A DNA stretch of 64,000 nt. Source: DATFDN01 sp963818725 (lineage in GTDB: Bacteria; Pseudomonadota; Alphaproteobacteria; Acetobacterales; Acetobacteraceae). Location of the stretch: contig CAWFTU010000012.1 of the NCBI GenBank assembly GCA_963818725.1, positions 62,001 to 126,000 on the forward strand. Reading direction: 5' to 3'. The stretch's first letter is position 1; the number at the start of each line of letters is the position of its first letter. Below, piece by piece: positions 33,614 to 42,152 of this stretch. Position numbers and translations under genes: made by a program. A model generated the notes under the pieces. The model was not told the DNA's origin. It made no database searches and saw nothing but the letters and a program-made list of their open reading frames with translations.

Positions 33614-35364
33614 CAGTACACGTCCCGCAAATAACGGCCCACTTGTTGCAGCCCGCGGAGCCAAGCGGCGGCCGCATCGGCGTCTTGTCCCGCCTGGTCC
33701 TCGGCGATGCGCAGCAAGGTCGCATGCACGTCCTTGGCCATCGCGGTCGCGTCGCCGCAGACATAGAGGGCGGCGCCGTCGGCGAGCCATTTGTACAGCT
33801 CGCGCCGCGCCTCCCACATCCGGTGCTGGACGTAAATCTTCTCCCGCTGATCGCGCGAGAAGGCCACGTCCATGCGCGTCAGCACGCCGGATTTCAGCCA
33901 GTCCTGCCATTCGAGCTGGTACAGGAAGTCATGGGTGAAGTTGCGCGCGCCGAAGAACAGCCAGCTTGGTCCCCGCGCCCCGGTCGCCTCGCGAGCCTGC
34001 ATGAAGGCGCGGAACGGGGCGACTCCGGTGCCCGGCCCAACCATGATGATGGGCCGGTCGGGATCGGCGGGCAGGCGGAAATGTGTGTTCGGCTTGAGGA
34101 ACACCTTGAGCCGGTCGCCTGACTTGCGCCGCTCCGCCACATCGACGGAGGCCACGCCCTTGCGGTCGCGTCCGTGGCTTTGCCAGCGCACCGCGCCGAT
34201 CAGCAGATGCGCCTCTTCGCCCACCGCGGCGCGGCTGGACGCGACCGAGTAGTAGCGCGGCGGCAACGGGCGCAGCAGGCCGGTGAGCTGCTCGGCCGAG
34301 AGCCGGGCCGGCGCGTGCGCCAGCAAATCGATCACCTGGCGGTCGCGCACGAAGGCCGAGACGTGGTCGGGATCGCCGGCGATGGCGGTCAGCTCCGCAT
34401 CCCCGGTCAGCTTGGCGTAGGCGCCCACCTGCTCGCGGGTGAGCGTCGTGATGTCGAGCTTGTCGCGCAACTGGCCGTGCAGCGCGGCGTCTCCGTCCAG
34501 CCCGGCGGCGCGCAGCACGTCCTCCACCAGCCGCGGATCGTTGCTCGGCAGGAAACCGAGCGAGTCGCCCGGCTCATAGGCGAGACCCGCGCCTTCCAGC
34601 GACAGTTCGACATGGAAGGTCTCGGTCGTGGAGCGGCTGCTGTTGAGATTGATGAGCTCCGTCACCTCCGCCTCGAACGGGCGGGCGCGGGAGAAGGCCG
34701 GCTCGGCCTCGGCGCGGGCGAAATCCACGTGGATCACGGCGGCATCGCCGCTGGGCTCTAGCGCGCGCAGGCTCGCGTCGATCCACGCCTTGGCCGGCGC
34801 CTCGTAGTCGAGGTCGCACTCCACCCGATCCGCCACGCGCCGCCCGCCCAGGGCGGCCAGGCGCTCGTCGAAACGGCGGCCGGTCTCGCAGAACTTGGCA
34901 TAGGCACGGTCGCCGAGCGCAAGCACGGCGTAGCGCACATTATCGAAGCGCGGGGCGGTGTCGGCCATCAGCGCGGCATGGAACGCCTCGGCCCGCTGCG
35001 GCGGGTCGCCCTCGCCCCAGGTGCTGGCGACCACCAGCAGATTGCCGGATTTCGCCACCTGCTCGGGCGTGGCGTCGGCCATGTCGAGGGTCTTGGCCGC
35101 GAAGCCAAGCCGCGCCGCCATCTTGCGCGCGGCACCGGCGAGCGCCTCGGCATTGCCGGATTCGGTAGCGTATAGGATCGTCAGCGGTGTACGGGCCGCC
35201 GGGGGCGCGGCGGGAGCGGCGCTGGCGCGTTCAGCCTTGGCTGCCTGCCAGCCGGCTAGGTAACCTTGCAGCCACTGCACCTGCTCGGGGCTGGAAGCAT
35301 CGAGCAGACGGCGGATCTCAGTAAGCTGATCCTCGGCATATGGCGCGGGTGCGAGCGCGGGCAT
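33613..35364 (-). CDS. cysJ: Sulfite reductase, flavoprotein alpha subunit
   Basis: A 583-aa NADPH-dependent flavoprotein. The N-terminal flavodoxin (FMN) domain has ILYATESGNAEALAG and STWGEGDPP. The FAD-binding and ferredoxin-NADP reductase-like part has RYYSVASSR, IIMVGPGTGVAPFRAFMQ, and the C-terminal YVCGDATAMAKDVHATLL with the terminal aromatic Tyr (LRDVY). It supplies electrons to CysI. It is the first gene of the cysJHI operon; a hairpin covers the likely ribosome site just upstream. Confidence 0.95.
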   Translation of the reverse strand: MPALAPAPYAEDQLTEIRRLLDASSPEQVQWLQGYLAGWQAAKAERASAAPAAPPAARTPLTILYATESGNAEALAGAARKMAARLGFAAKTLDMADATPEQVAKSGNLLVVASTWGEGDPPQRAEAFHAALMADTAPRFDNVRYAVLALGDRAYAKFCETGRRFDERLAALGGRRVADRVECDLDYEAPAKAWIDASLRALEPSGDAAVIHVDFARAEAEPAFSRARPFEAEVTELINLNSSRSTTETFHVELSLEGAGLAYEPGDSLGFLPSNDPRLVEDVLRAAGLDGDAALHGQLRDKLDITTLTREQVGAYAKLTGDAELTAIAGDPDHVSAFVRDRQVIDLLAHAPARLSAEQLTGLLRPLPPRYYSVASSRAAVGEEAHLLIGAVRWQSHGRDRKGVASVDVAERRKSGDRLKVFLKPNTHFRLPADPDRPIIMVGPGTGVAPFRAFMQAREATGARGPSWLFFGARNFTHDFLYQLEWQDWLKSGVLTRMDVAFSRDQREKIYVQHRMWEARRELYKWLADGAALYVCGDATAMAKDVHATLLRIAEDQAGQDADAAAAWLRGLQQVGRYLRDVY

Positions 35365-35370
35365 AAACGT

Positions 35371-35394
35371 CTCCTCGGGGGCAGTGCCGAGGAG
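35371..35394 (-). promoter_or_regulatory. Leader hairpin over the cysJ ribosome-binding site
   Basis: On the minus strand, CTCCTCGG (35394-35387) pairs with CCGAGGAG (35378-35371), an 8-bp perfect stem with an eight-base loop. The GAGGAG in the downstream arm is the apparent Shine-Dalgarno, about six bases before ATG 35364. Translation of cysJHI may therefore depend on unfolding of this stem. Confidence 0.45.
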
Positions 35395-35620
35395 GAAAGA
35401 GATACTTTTTCCTCATAACGCAAGATACAGGGCAAAAAAAGGTTTTTCTACTTAGATATGCCTGTTTTAGAGCATGATTCTTACGTCTTGCGGTTAACGA
35501 GGGCAGGCTGAAACTCCCGCCAAAGGACGGATTCAGATCCGACCGGCAGCAGGGACACCCTGGAGACACGCGCTATTCGCCGCGGAGCATCGCTGGCGGC
35601 ACGGGAATAATCGCCATCAG
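35395..35620. promoter_or_regulatory. AT-rich upstream region of the cysJHI operon
   Basis: The stretch around 35400-35480 is markedly AT-richer than its surroundings (runs of T and A such as ACTTTTTCCTC and GGCAAAAAAAGG). It must contain the cysJHI promoter, since ppc ends convergent-tandem at 35621. I cannot assign a -35/-10 pair or a named regulator site. No gene is evident. Confidence 0.4.
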
Positions 35621-38407
35621 TCAGCCAAACGACCCCACCTCGTGCGTGATGGCAGTCCCTATCTCGCGCACGACGGCGAACAGGGCGTGCATCGGCTCGA
35701 TAATCTCGGTTTGCTCGCGCACGTAGGAGCCAGCGGCGCGGGGGGCGGGCGGCTCGCCATAGTCCTGCTCGGCGATCGGATCGGCGCCCGCGGGGAAGAT
35801 CTCGGCAAGCAGCCCGAGGGCCGCCGGCACCTCAAGCCGCAGCAGCGCCGCCTCCAGCCCATGCGGCGTGACGCCGTGACGCGGTGAAAACTCCGGGATC
35901 TCGATGGCGAGCAGCCAAATCCGCTGGATCAGCGCGAGGCGGAGCGCGTGCAGCAAAACTTCGCGCGGCTTCATGCGCGGCGCATCCGCCCAGACGGCGC
36001 GCAGCGCCAGGTGATCCGCCTGCACGCGCCGGAACATCGCTTGCACGGGCGCCCACAAGTCGAGCCGTTCGAGCGCGCGGGCGACCGCGACCAGAGCCTC
36101 GCGTCGGCCGGGCCGCGTGGTGTGCGCGGCGCGGTCAAGCCACGAGCCTGGGTCGAGGGTGCCGACAACCGCCCTCAGCACGTCCAGATCCGAATGCGCC
36201 AGCGCATGGCGCGGCAAGTCGAGCGCGCGGCGGAAGCGGCGGCTCTCCGCGCGCATCTGATGAAACAGCTCGGGATGGCGCGCGCCGCCACTGCCGACGC
36301 CTTGCAGCGTGTTCGCGCACCAGCCGAGCTGTTGCAGGATCGCGTTATTGGGAATCGCGCGCAGCTCGCGCGGATGGCGGATCGAGGCGGCCTGCACCGT
36401 CCCCTCGCTCTGCCGGGCCGGCGGGCGCGATCCCGTGCGATCGATCAGCGCCGGGCCGAACGCGCCGAGCAGGGCGGTGTAGCCGGGGTCTTCGACCAGA
36501 TCCTGCATCCCGGAACGAACGGTCGCAAAGAAGTCGGCGGCGTAGTCCGGCTCGGCGTAGATGGGATCCTCGATCGGCCCGGCGGCGGGATGGAAGGCGT
36601 GCTCGGCGATCCGGGCCACGGTCGCAAGGGCAAGCGCCGGCGTCGCGAAGAGCTGGTAGGCGTCGCCCCCTTGGAAGGCACTCTCTTCCCGAACGGGAAG
36701 GTTGGCACGGCTGAGCGCCTGGCGGCTCGCGGTCGGAGAGAGATATTTGAGGCGATCGGCGAGCGAACCAGGATGGGCGCCGCGGCCGATGCTTTCGCCG
36801 TGCGTGTCGAACAGCACGACTTCAACTCCGGACACGCCAAAGCGGGCGAGGGTTTCGCCAATCTTGAAGCGTAGCCGCTCGATCAGGTAGCTCGCCACGA
36901 TCTGGCCGACATAGCGGCCCGAATCCGAGTAGCCGAACTGCAGCGCAAGGCGGCCGGTTGCCTTCAGGTAAGCACGCCAATGCGGGCTGCGCAGTGCCTC
37001 CTCCAGCACGCGCTGGCCGCTTTCCAGGGCGTCGGCCGTCTCGAAAAGGGGGCTGATCTCGACGTGGCGCTCGATACCGAACAGGCGGGCCAGCCATAGG
37101 GCGGCCAGCAGCGTGTAGCCACTTTCCGTCTCGGCGATCAGGAAGCGAACCGGGACCGAGGCGTCGATGTGCTTCGCGATCTGCGCGACCGTCATCATCA
37201 GCCGCGCCGCGGACGCCTGCTCGGCCAGAAGGCCGCCAAAATCAACGGGTACGGCCGCTGTACTATCGAGGGCCGCGTTGATGGCGGCCAGCAGCGCGCG
37301 ACGGTGCGCGGGATCGTCAGGAGCGTCGAGAATGCCGAGGCGCTGGCGGACGACGTTGTGCAGCTGCGTCGCGTTCAGCCGCACATGGGTGTGGGCGAGG
37401 GCAAGACCGTGCGCGGCGAGGCCGGCGCGGGCGACGCAGAGCGCGCGCTGCGCCCCACCCTCGGCGGCGGCTATGGCGGGCACGAAGAGGTCGAGCAGTG
37501 GCGCCGGCGCGGTCATCGCGTCGTCGCGGCGATCGACGAGGATGCGGGCGAAGGCGGCAACAGCGGGTGGATCGGAGGCCGCGGCGGCGGCATCGAGTTG
37601 CTCGCGCACCGCCGCGAGGGCGGTGCCGAGTCGCGCGCGCAAGGCATCGGTATGCGGCAGATCGGCAAGCTTCCCGGCAAGCCGTTCAAGCTGCAACAGC
37701 TTCATGCGCAGCCGCAGCCTAAAGGTATCGGTCCAGCTGATGTCGGTCCGCCCATCGGTGTCGTATCCGACCCAGCTCGACAGCACGATGGGGCACGGCA
37801 GCAGACCCGTCCAGCGCTCCGGCCAAGCCTTGCTGGCGGTCGCCAGCAGGGCGTCGTTGAAACGGTCAAGCGCGTCGCGCCCGTTCGAGATCGCGGCGAC
37901 GGCCTGCGCGAACTCTTCGGCCAGAGTGATCGGCGGCGGCCGATGGCTGACGAGATCGGGCGCCTCAGCCGCGCCGCTCGCGATTGCGGTGAGGGCAGCG
38001 GCCGTTTCAGGCGACAGCGAGAAGGTCGGGTGCGCGGTGAACACGGCGGCGTAGCGCGGGCGCCCAACGCTGGCGCGAAATTCGGCCCAGCGCACCGGGC
38101 TGTCGGACGGATCGGGGCGGAGCACGGTCCGCGCCACGGCGGCGAGCGCGGCCTCGTTGGCGCCGATGTCGGTGCCGCCGACATAGGCCGAGAGCCGGTC
38201 GGCACGATCGCGGTACGCCTCGTCGCGAAGCTGGCGGACAATGGCCGAGACGGACGCGGCGTCGAGCTCGCCATCGTCGATCAGACGGGTGATCGTGAGC
38301 GCGACCGACATGACCGGATTGCCGAATGGATCCTCGTGCGCCTGCGCCATGCGGCGCGCGACCAGAGCGAGCAGGCCATCGACCCCAAGAGCGGTGCTGG
38401 CGTCCAT
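35621..38407 (-). CDS. ppc: Phosphoenolpyruvate carboxylase, divergent type
   Basis: A 928-aa cytoplasmic protein from ATG 38407, recognisably a PEP carboxylase (PEP + bicarbonate to oxaloacetate). Kept elements are FTAHPT with the catalytic-loop His, GYDTDGR for the GGDRDGNP region, ETESGYTLLAALWLARLFGI, GYSDSGRYVG with the metal Asp, and LRAIPNN near the C-terminal Arg. The glycine loop usually reading FHGRGGSIGRG is FDTHGESIGRG here, so the usual His and first Arg are replaced, while the last Arg stays. The family annotation is secure, the activity less so. It is divergent from the amidohydrolase gene at 38554. Confidence 0.8.
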   Translation of the reverse strand: MDASTALGVDGLLALVARRMAQAHEDPFGNPVMSVALTITRLIDDGELDAASVSAIVRQLRDEAYRDRADRLSAYVGGTDIGANEAALAAVARTVLRPDPSDSPVRWAEFRASVGRPRYAAVFTAHPTFSLSPETAAALTAIASGAAEAPDLVSHRPPPITLAEEFAQAVAAISNGRDALDRFNDALLATASKAWPERWTGLLPCPIVLSSWVGYDTDGRTDISWTDTFRLRLRMKLLQLERLAGKLADLPHTDALRARLGTALAAVREQLDAAAAASDPPAVAAFARILVDRRDDAMTAPAPLLDLFVPAIAAAEGGAQRALCVARAGLAAHGLALAHTHVRLNATQLHNVVRQRLGILDAPDDPAHRRALLAAINAALDSTAAVPVDFGGLLAEQASAARLMMTVAQIAKHIDASVPVRFLIAETESGYTLLAALWLARLFGIERHVEISPLFETADALESGQRVLEEALRSPHWRAYLKATGRLALQFGYSDSGRYVGQIVASYLIERLRFKIGETLARFGVSGVEVVLFDTHGESIGRGAHPGSLADRLKYLSPTASRQALSRANLPVREESAFQGGDAYQLFATPALALATVARIAEHAFHPAAGPIEDPIYAEPDYAADFFATVRSGMQDLVEDPGYTALLGAFGPALIDRTGSRPPARQSEGTVQAASIRHPRELRAIPNNAILQQLGWCANTLQGVGSGGARHPELFHQMRAESRRFRRALDLPRHALAHSDLDVLRAVVGTLDPGSWLDRAAHTTRPGRREALVAVARALERLDLWAPVQAMFRRVQADHLALRAVWADAPRMKPREVLLHALRLALIQRIWLLAIEIPEFSPRHGVTPHGLEAALLRLEVPAALGLLAEIFPAGADPIAEQDYGEPPAPRAAGSYVREQTEIIEPMHALFAVVREIGTAITHEVGSFG

Positions 38408-38553
38408 CACGACGATGATGCGCCGCACAATTGCCGCACGCCAGGGGAAAAAAGGAAAAGCTGGCAGATGTGAGCATCTGCGGACGGGCACGAGGCATCC
38501 ATCGATGGCCCGCGACTTGCCGCCCACCGCGATCGAGGCCAGTCTGGATCCCC

Positions 38554-39759
38554 ATGAAACGACCCGAGCCCGACATCGAGCGCTTCCTCGCGGATCTCGA
38601 CGCGCTGCGCCAGATCGGCGCTTATCGGACGGGCGTGCATCGCCCGACCTACACGCCCCAGGATATGGAGGCTCGCCATTGGTTGATGGCGCGCATGAGC
38701 GAGGCGGGCTTGCAGCCCGAGATCGACGGCATCGGCACCGTGCTGGGGCGCCATCCCGGACCTGGTCCGAAGCTGTTGGCTGGTAGCCATCTTGAGACCC
38801 AGAGCCACGCGGGCTGGCTGGACGGCGCCTTGGGCGTGATGGCCGCCGTGGCCCTGGCGCGCGCCGGCCTGCCGGTCGATGCGGTCGCCTTCGCCGATGA
38901 GGAGGGGCATTTCGGCTCCTTCATCGGCTCGCGCTCCATCACGGGGCTGCTGGACGAGGCTGAAATCGACCGGCTTGCCAACAAGGACGACGGCACTCCC
39001 CTGCGCCAGGCGCTCGCCGAGGCGGGACTGGTGGGGTGCCCACGCTTCTCCCTGGACGAGGGGCGCTACAAGGGCTTCCTCGAGATGCACATTGAACAGG
39101 GCACCAGCCTGGAGCGCCAGGACTTGCAGGTCGGGGTCGTGACCGGCATCGTTGCGATCTGGCAGTACCGCATCGTGATCGAGGGCCAGCAGGACCATGC
39201 TGGCGGCACCACCATGGCCGAGCGGCGCGACGCCGGCCTGGCCGCCGTGCGATTGCTGGCCTGGATCGACGTCGAGTTTCCCAGGCACGCCGGCGAGCGC
39301 ACGGTCTGGACCACGGGGCGTATCGCGCTCGACCCAGGCGCCGGCTCCATCATCCCCGGCCGGGCAGAGCTGCTGTTCCAGTTCCGTGATCTCTCGCCCG
39401 AGGTGCTGGAGCGGCTGGACGTCGTGCTGCGCCGGGCGGTCCAGGAGAGCAACCGACGCGAGCGCTGCACTGCGACTTTGGAGGTGCTGGGCCAGTCCAC
39501 CCCCGCGTTATGCGATCCGGGCTTGCAGGACGCGCTGGCCGGCGCGGCCGAGGCGCTAACGCCGGGCAAATGGCAGCATATGCCCAGCGGCGCTGGGCAC
39601 GACGCGCAATACGTGGCGCGCCGCCTGCCTGCGGCGATGCTGTTCGTTCCCTCGATCGGCGGCATCAGCCACCACTGGGCCGAGGACACCAAGCGCGAGG
39701 ATTTGGCGATGGGCCTGCGCGTGCTCGCCGAAGGCGCCTGGCGATACCTGGCCGGCTAG
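38554..39759 (+). CDS. M20-family Zn-dependent hydrolase (allantoate/N-carbamoyl amino acid amidohydrolase type)
   Basis: A 401-aa protein starting MKRPEPDIERFLADLDALRQ. Ligand motifs of the hydantoinase/carbamoylase branch of M20 are visible: His in AGSHLETQSHAGWLDGALGV with the bridging Asp, the Glu pair in ADEEGHFGSFIGS, EMHIEQGTSLE, QQDHAGGTTM and SGAGHDAQ. The usual GSHLDT reads GSHLET. Substrate could be N-carbamoyl amino acids, allantoate or beta-ureidopropionate; the amidase nearby suggests amide nitrogen scavenging. Start at ATG 38554 because upstream in-frame residues have no family character. Confidence 0.85.
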   Translation: MKRPEPDIERFLADLDALRQIGAYRTGVHRPTYTPQDMEARHWLMARMSEAGLQPEIDGIGTVLGRHPGPGPKLLAGSHLETQSHAGWLDGALGVMAAVALARAGLPVDAVAFADEEGHFGSFIGSRSITGLLDEAEIDRLANKDDGTPLRQALAEAGLVGCPRFSLDEGRYKGFLEMHIEQGTSLERQDLQVGVVTGIVAIWQYRIVIEGQQDHAGGTTMAERRDAGLAAVRLLAWIDVEFPRHAGERTVWTTGRIALDPGAGSIIPGRAELLFQFRDLSPEVLERLDVVLRRAVQESNRRERCTATLEVLGQSTPALCDPGLQDALAGAAEALTPGKWQHMPSGAGHDAQYVARRLPAAMLFVPSIGGISHHWAEDTKREDLAMGLRVLAEGAWRYLAG

Positions 39760-39850
39760 TCCCGCCGCCGTACGTCCTGACTGATATCCGTGCCACTTCA
39801 ACCCCTCCCACGCGGAGAAAGGCTGTTATCCGTCCAGGGGCTAGACTGCG

Positions 39851-40201
39851 TCACCGGCCCGGGCCGCTCGAATTGACCGAAAAGGAGGGGGCGACCGCGG
39901 CGCCCCCCGTTGGGCCGGTGCCGCCGACGCAGCGCTCGATCATGCGATCGCGGGCGTAACGGTCGGACAGCATCCCTGTGGGATCGCCGATCAGTCCGAT
40001 GCTCGAATTGGGTGCGTCGGTACTGGTCGAATTATAGATCGCGCCCCGGTTCATCCGGTCGTACACTTGGTCGGCGTGACTCCGGCACGCGGCAATGGTC
40101 GCGCGATCGGTGACGGAAAGATTGGATGGGCGCTGCCCGCAACCGGCCAGGACGGCCAGCAGCAGGCCAGTGGCAAGGAGGGCCTGTCCATTCGCTTTCA
40201 T
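39851..40201 (-). CDS. Small outer-membrane-type lipoprotein, unknown function
   Basis: A 116-aa protein from ATG 40201 with a lipoprotein signal (ANGQALLATGLLLAVLAGC; the lipobox LAGC places the lipidated Cys near residue 21). The mature part includes DRATIAACRSHADQVYDRMN and a flexible C-terminus. The start overlaps the upstream gene's stop by four bases (ATGA), indicating a two-gene operon with 40198-40731. Family not recognised, but typical of short Rhodospirillales lipoproteins. Confidence 0.7.
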   Translation of the reverse strand: MKANGQALLATGLLLAVLAGCGQRPSNLSVTDRATIAACRSHADQVYDRMNRGAIYNSTSTDAPNSSIGLIGDPTGMLSDRYARDRMIERCVGGTGPTGGAAVAPSFSVNSSGPGR

Positions 40202-40731
40202 GCGGGACCATCTGGGCGCGTCTCGGTTTTGTTGAAGGGGGCGAGGGCGGGCCGGCCAAGACGGGCGCGGAAAAGTCCCTCGTCGAAGCGAAGCTCGGCG
40301 TTCAGGGGAGTGGTCGCCGCGGCGCGGAGCAGGACAAAATCCAGCTCCGCCCCGTCCGGGGCCAGTTGGCAGAAGGGCGCCGCCCATTTGGCACGGGCCA
40401 GGAGGTCGACGAGCGCCAGCAGGCGAAGGCAAACCGACAATCCGTAGCTGCTTGACAATCCCACCGTACTATCCACCGCCCCGGCCCAGCATGTAGCGTC
40501 CCGGTCGGACAGCGCGAGGTCGACCACGCTGCCATCCGCGCGGCGGAACCGGAAGCCGCGCATCGTACCCCACGCCGACGCGATCGCCGCCTCACGTGCC
40601 GCGTACCACGCGCGCTCTAGATCGCGCCCGCGTACCTGCGGCAGTTCCTCCGGCGCTATATCGACCATATAGGTCAGAAAGCCGTCGGGGGTGCGCCTGA
40701 CGCGAACGGGAGAAGGGTCGGTGAAATCCAT
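40198..40731 (-). CDS. Conserved-looking hypothetical protein
   Basis: A 177-aa soluble protein from ATG 40731 (MDFTDPSPVRVRRTPDGFLT). The frame is open far upstream, but the antisense amidase gene begins at 40801, so the late start is preferred. It has an even domain-like composition with one Trp pair and no signal or membrane segment. It is coupled to the lipoprotein gene by ATGA overlap. No family recognised; the two may act together at the envelope. Confidence 0.6.
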   Translation of the reverse strand: MDFTDPSPVRVRRTPDGFLTYMVDIAPEELPQVRGRDLERAWYAAREAAIASAWGTMRGFRFRRADGSVVDLALSDRDATCWAGAVDSTVGLSSSYGLSVCLRLLALVDLLARAKWAAPFCQLAPDGAELDFVLLRAAATTPLNAELRFDEGLFRARLGRPALAPFNKTETRPDGPA

Positions 40732-40800
40732 CGCACAAAGGATGGACCCGCGCTGGCCCTCGCGCCAGTCTTGACCTTCTGAAAGCAGGAGATTCCGCTC

Positions 40801-42078
40801 ATGGATCCGTCTCGCCTCACCGCGACCGCGGCCGCTGCCTCGATCCGCGGGGGACGCTTGCGCCCCGAAGCACTGATGGAGGCCTGTCTCGATCGGATCG
40901 CCGCGCGCGAGCCGCGCGTGCGCGCCCTCGCCTGGTTCGAGCCCGAGACCGCTCGCCAAGCCGCGGCCCTGGCCCGCCCCGGCGCGCTGCACGGGCTGCC
41001 CCTTGGAGTGAAGGACGTCCTGGACACGGCCGACATGCCATCCTGCTATGGATCGCCAATCTGGCAGGGATGGCAGCCCCGCGCCGATGCCGCCGCGGTC
41101 GCCTGGGCCCGCCAGGCTGGCGCGGTAGTGGTCGGAAAGACGGTCACGACCGAGTTCGCCACCCGCAAGCCGGGGCCGACGGCCAACCCGCACGCGCTGC
41201 ATATCGAGTCCGGCCACAGCCCCGGCGGGTCTTCCAGCGGCTCGGCGGCGGGTGTCGCGGATTTCTTCTTCCCGCTCGCCTACGCCACGCAGACCGCCGG
41301 CAGCGTAATTCGCCCGGCCGCGTATTGCGGGATCGTCGGCTACAAGCCGAGCTTCGGCCTGATCCATCGGAGCGGCATCAAGCTCATGTCCGAAAGCCTG
41401 GACACGATCGGCGTGATGGCGCGCGCCGTGGCCGACTGCGCGCTGCTGGCGGGCGCCGTGTCGGGCCACGACTTGGGCGATCCCGAACGCCGACCTGAGC
41501 GCGCGCCGCGCATCGGCATCTGCCGCACGCCGAGCTGGGACACGGCCCAGCCCGAGACGCAAACCCTGCTGTCCCAGGTGGCCGATGCGCTCGCCCGCGC
41601 CGGCGCGACGGTCTCCGACCGCGAACTACCCGCCGACTACGCGGCGCTGACCAACGCGCACCCCATCGTCATGAACGCCGAGAGCGCGCGGGCGCTGGGT
41701 TGGGAACTGGCCGAGCGGCGGGAGCAGATCAGCAGTCAGCTTCTCGAGCGACTCGAATTCGGGTTGCGCCAAGGCTCGGAGGACATCGAGCGTGCCTACG
41801 CGGTGTTCCGGCGAGCGCAGGACGGCTTCGCCATCGCGACCGAGGGGCTGGATGTGCTCATCACGCCATCAGCGCCGGGCGAGGCGCCGCCCACGCTCGA
41901 CTGGACCGGCGATCCGGCCTTCAACTTCATTTGGACCAGCTTGCACGTGCCCTGTGTCACCGTCCCGGCCGGCACCGGCCCGAACGGGCTGCCGCTCGGC
42001 ATCCAAATCGTGGGCCGCCAGGGCGAGGACCGCGCCGCGCTGGCCTGGGCCGGCTGGGTGGCGGCGGCGTTAGCGTAG
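40801..42078 (+). CDS. Amidase signature family protein
   Basis: A 425-aa amidase. The Ser-cisSer-Lys triad is readable: K71 (LGVKDVLDTADMP), S144 (SPGGSSSGSAAGVA) and nucleophile S168 (TQTAGSVIRPAAY), with the standard 24-residue spacing between the serines. The C-terminal VTVPAGTGPNGLPLGIQIVG is conserved in the family. No GatB/GatC partners lie near, so a free-standing amide hydrolase is more likely than the tRNA amidotransferase subunit. Substrate unknown. Confidence 0.87.
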   Translation: MDPSRLTATAAAASIRGGRLRPEALMEACLDRIAAREPRVRALAWFEPETARQAAALARPGALHGLPLGVKDVLDTADMPSCYGSPIWQGWQPRADAAAVAWARQAGAVVVGKTVTTEFATRKPGPTANPHALHIESGHSPGGSSSGSAAGVADFFFPLAYATQTAGSVIRPAAYCGIVGYKPSFGLIHRSGIKLMSESLDTIGVMARAVADCALLAGAVSGHDLGDPERRPERAPRIGICRTPSWDTAQPETQTLLSQVADALARAGATVSDRELPADYAALTNAHPIVMNAESARALGWELAERREQISSQLLERLEFGLRQGSEDIERAYAVFRRAQDGFAIATEGLDVLITPSAPGEAPPTLDWTGDPAFNFIWTSLHVPCVTVPAGTGPNGLPLGIQIVGRQGEDRAALAWAGWVAAALA

Positions 42079-42152
42079 AACAACAAGGCTGCCGGCACCC
42101 TGCCTTGTTCCTGATCGTAAACGTCTATATGTTCGCCACGAGAAGGTAAAGG

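Noticed and set aside
40801..42078. Naming the amidase gatA
   Set aside because: No gatB/gatC neighbours and no indication of tRNA amidotransferase context.
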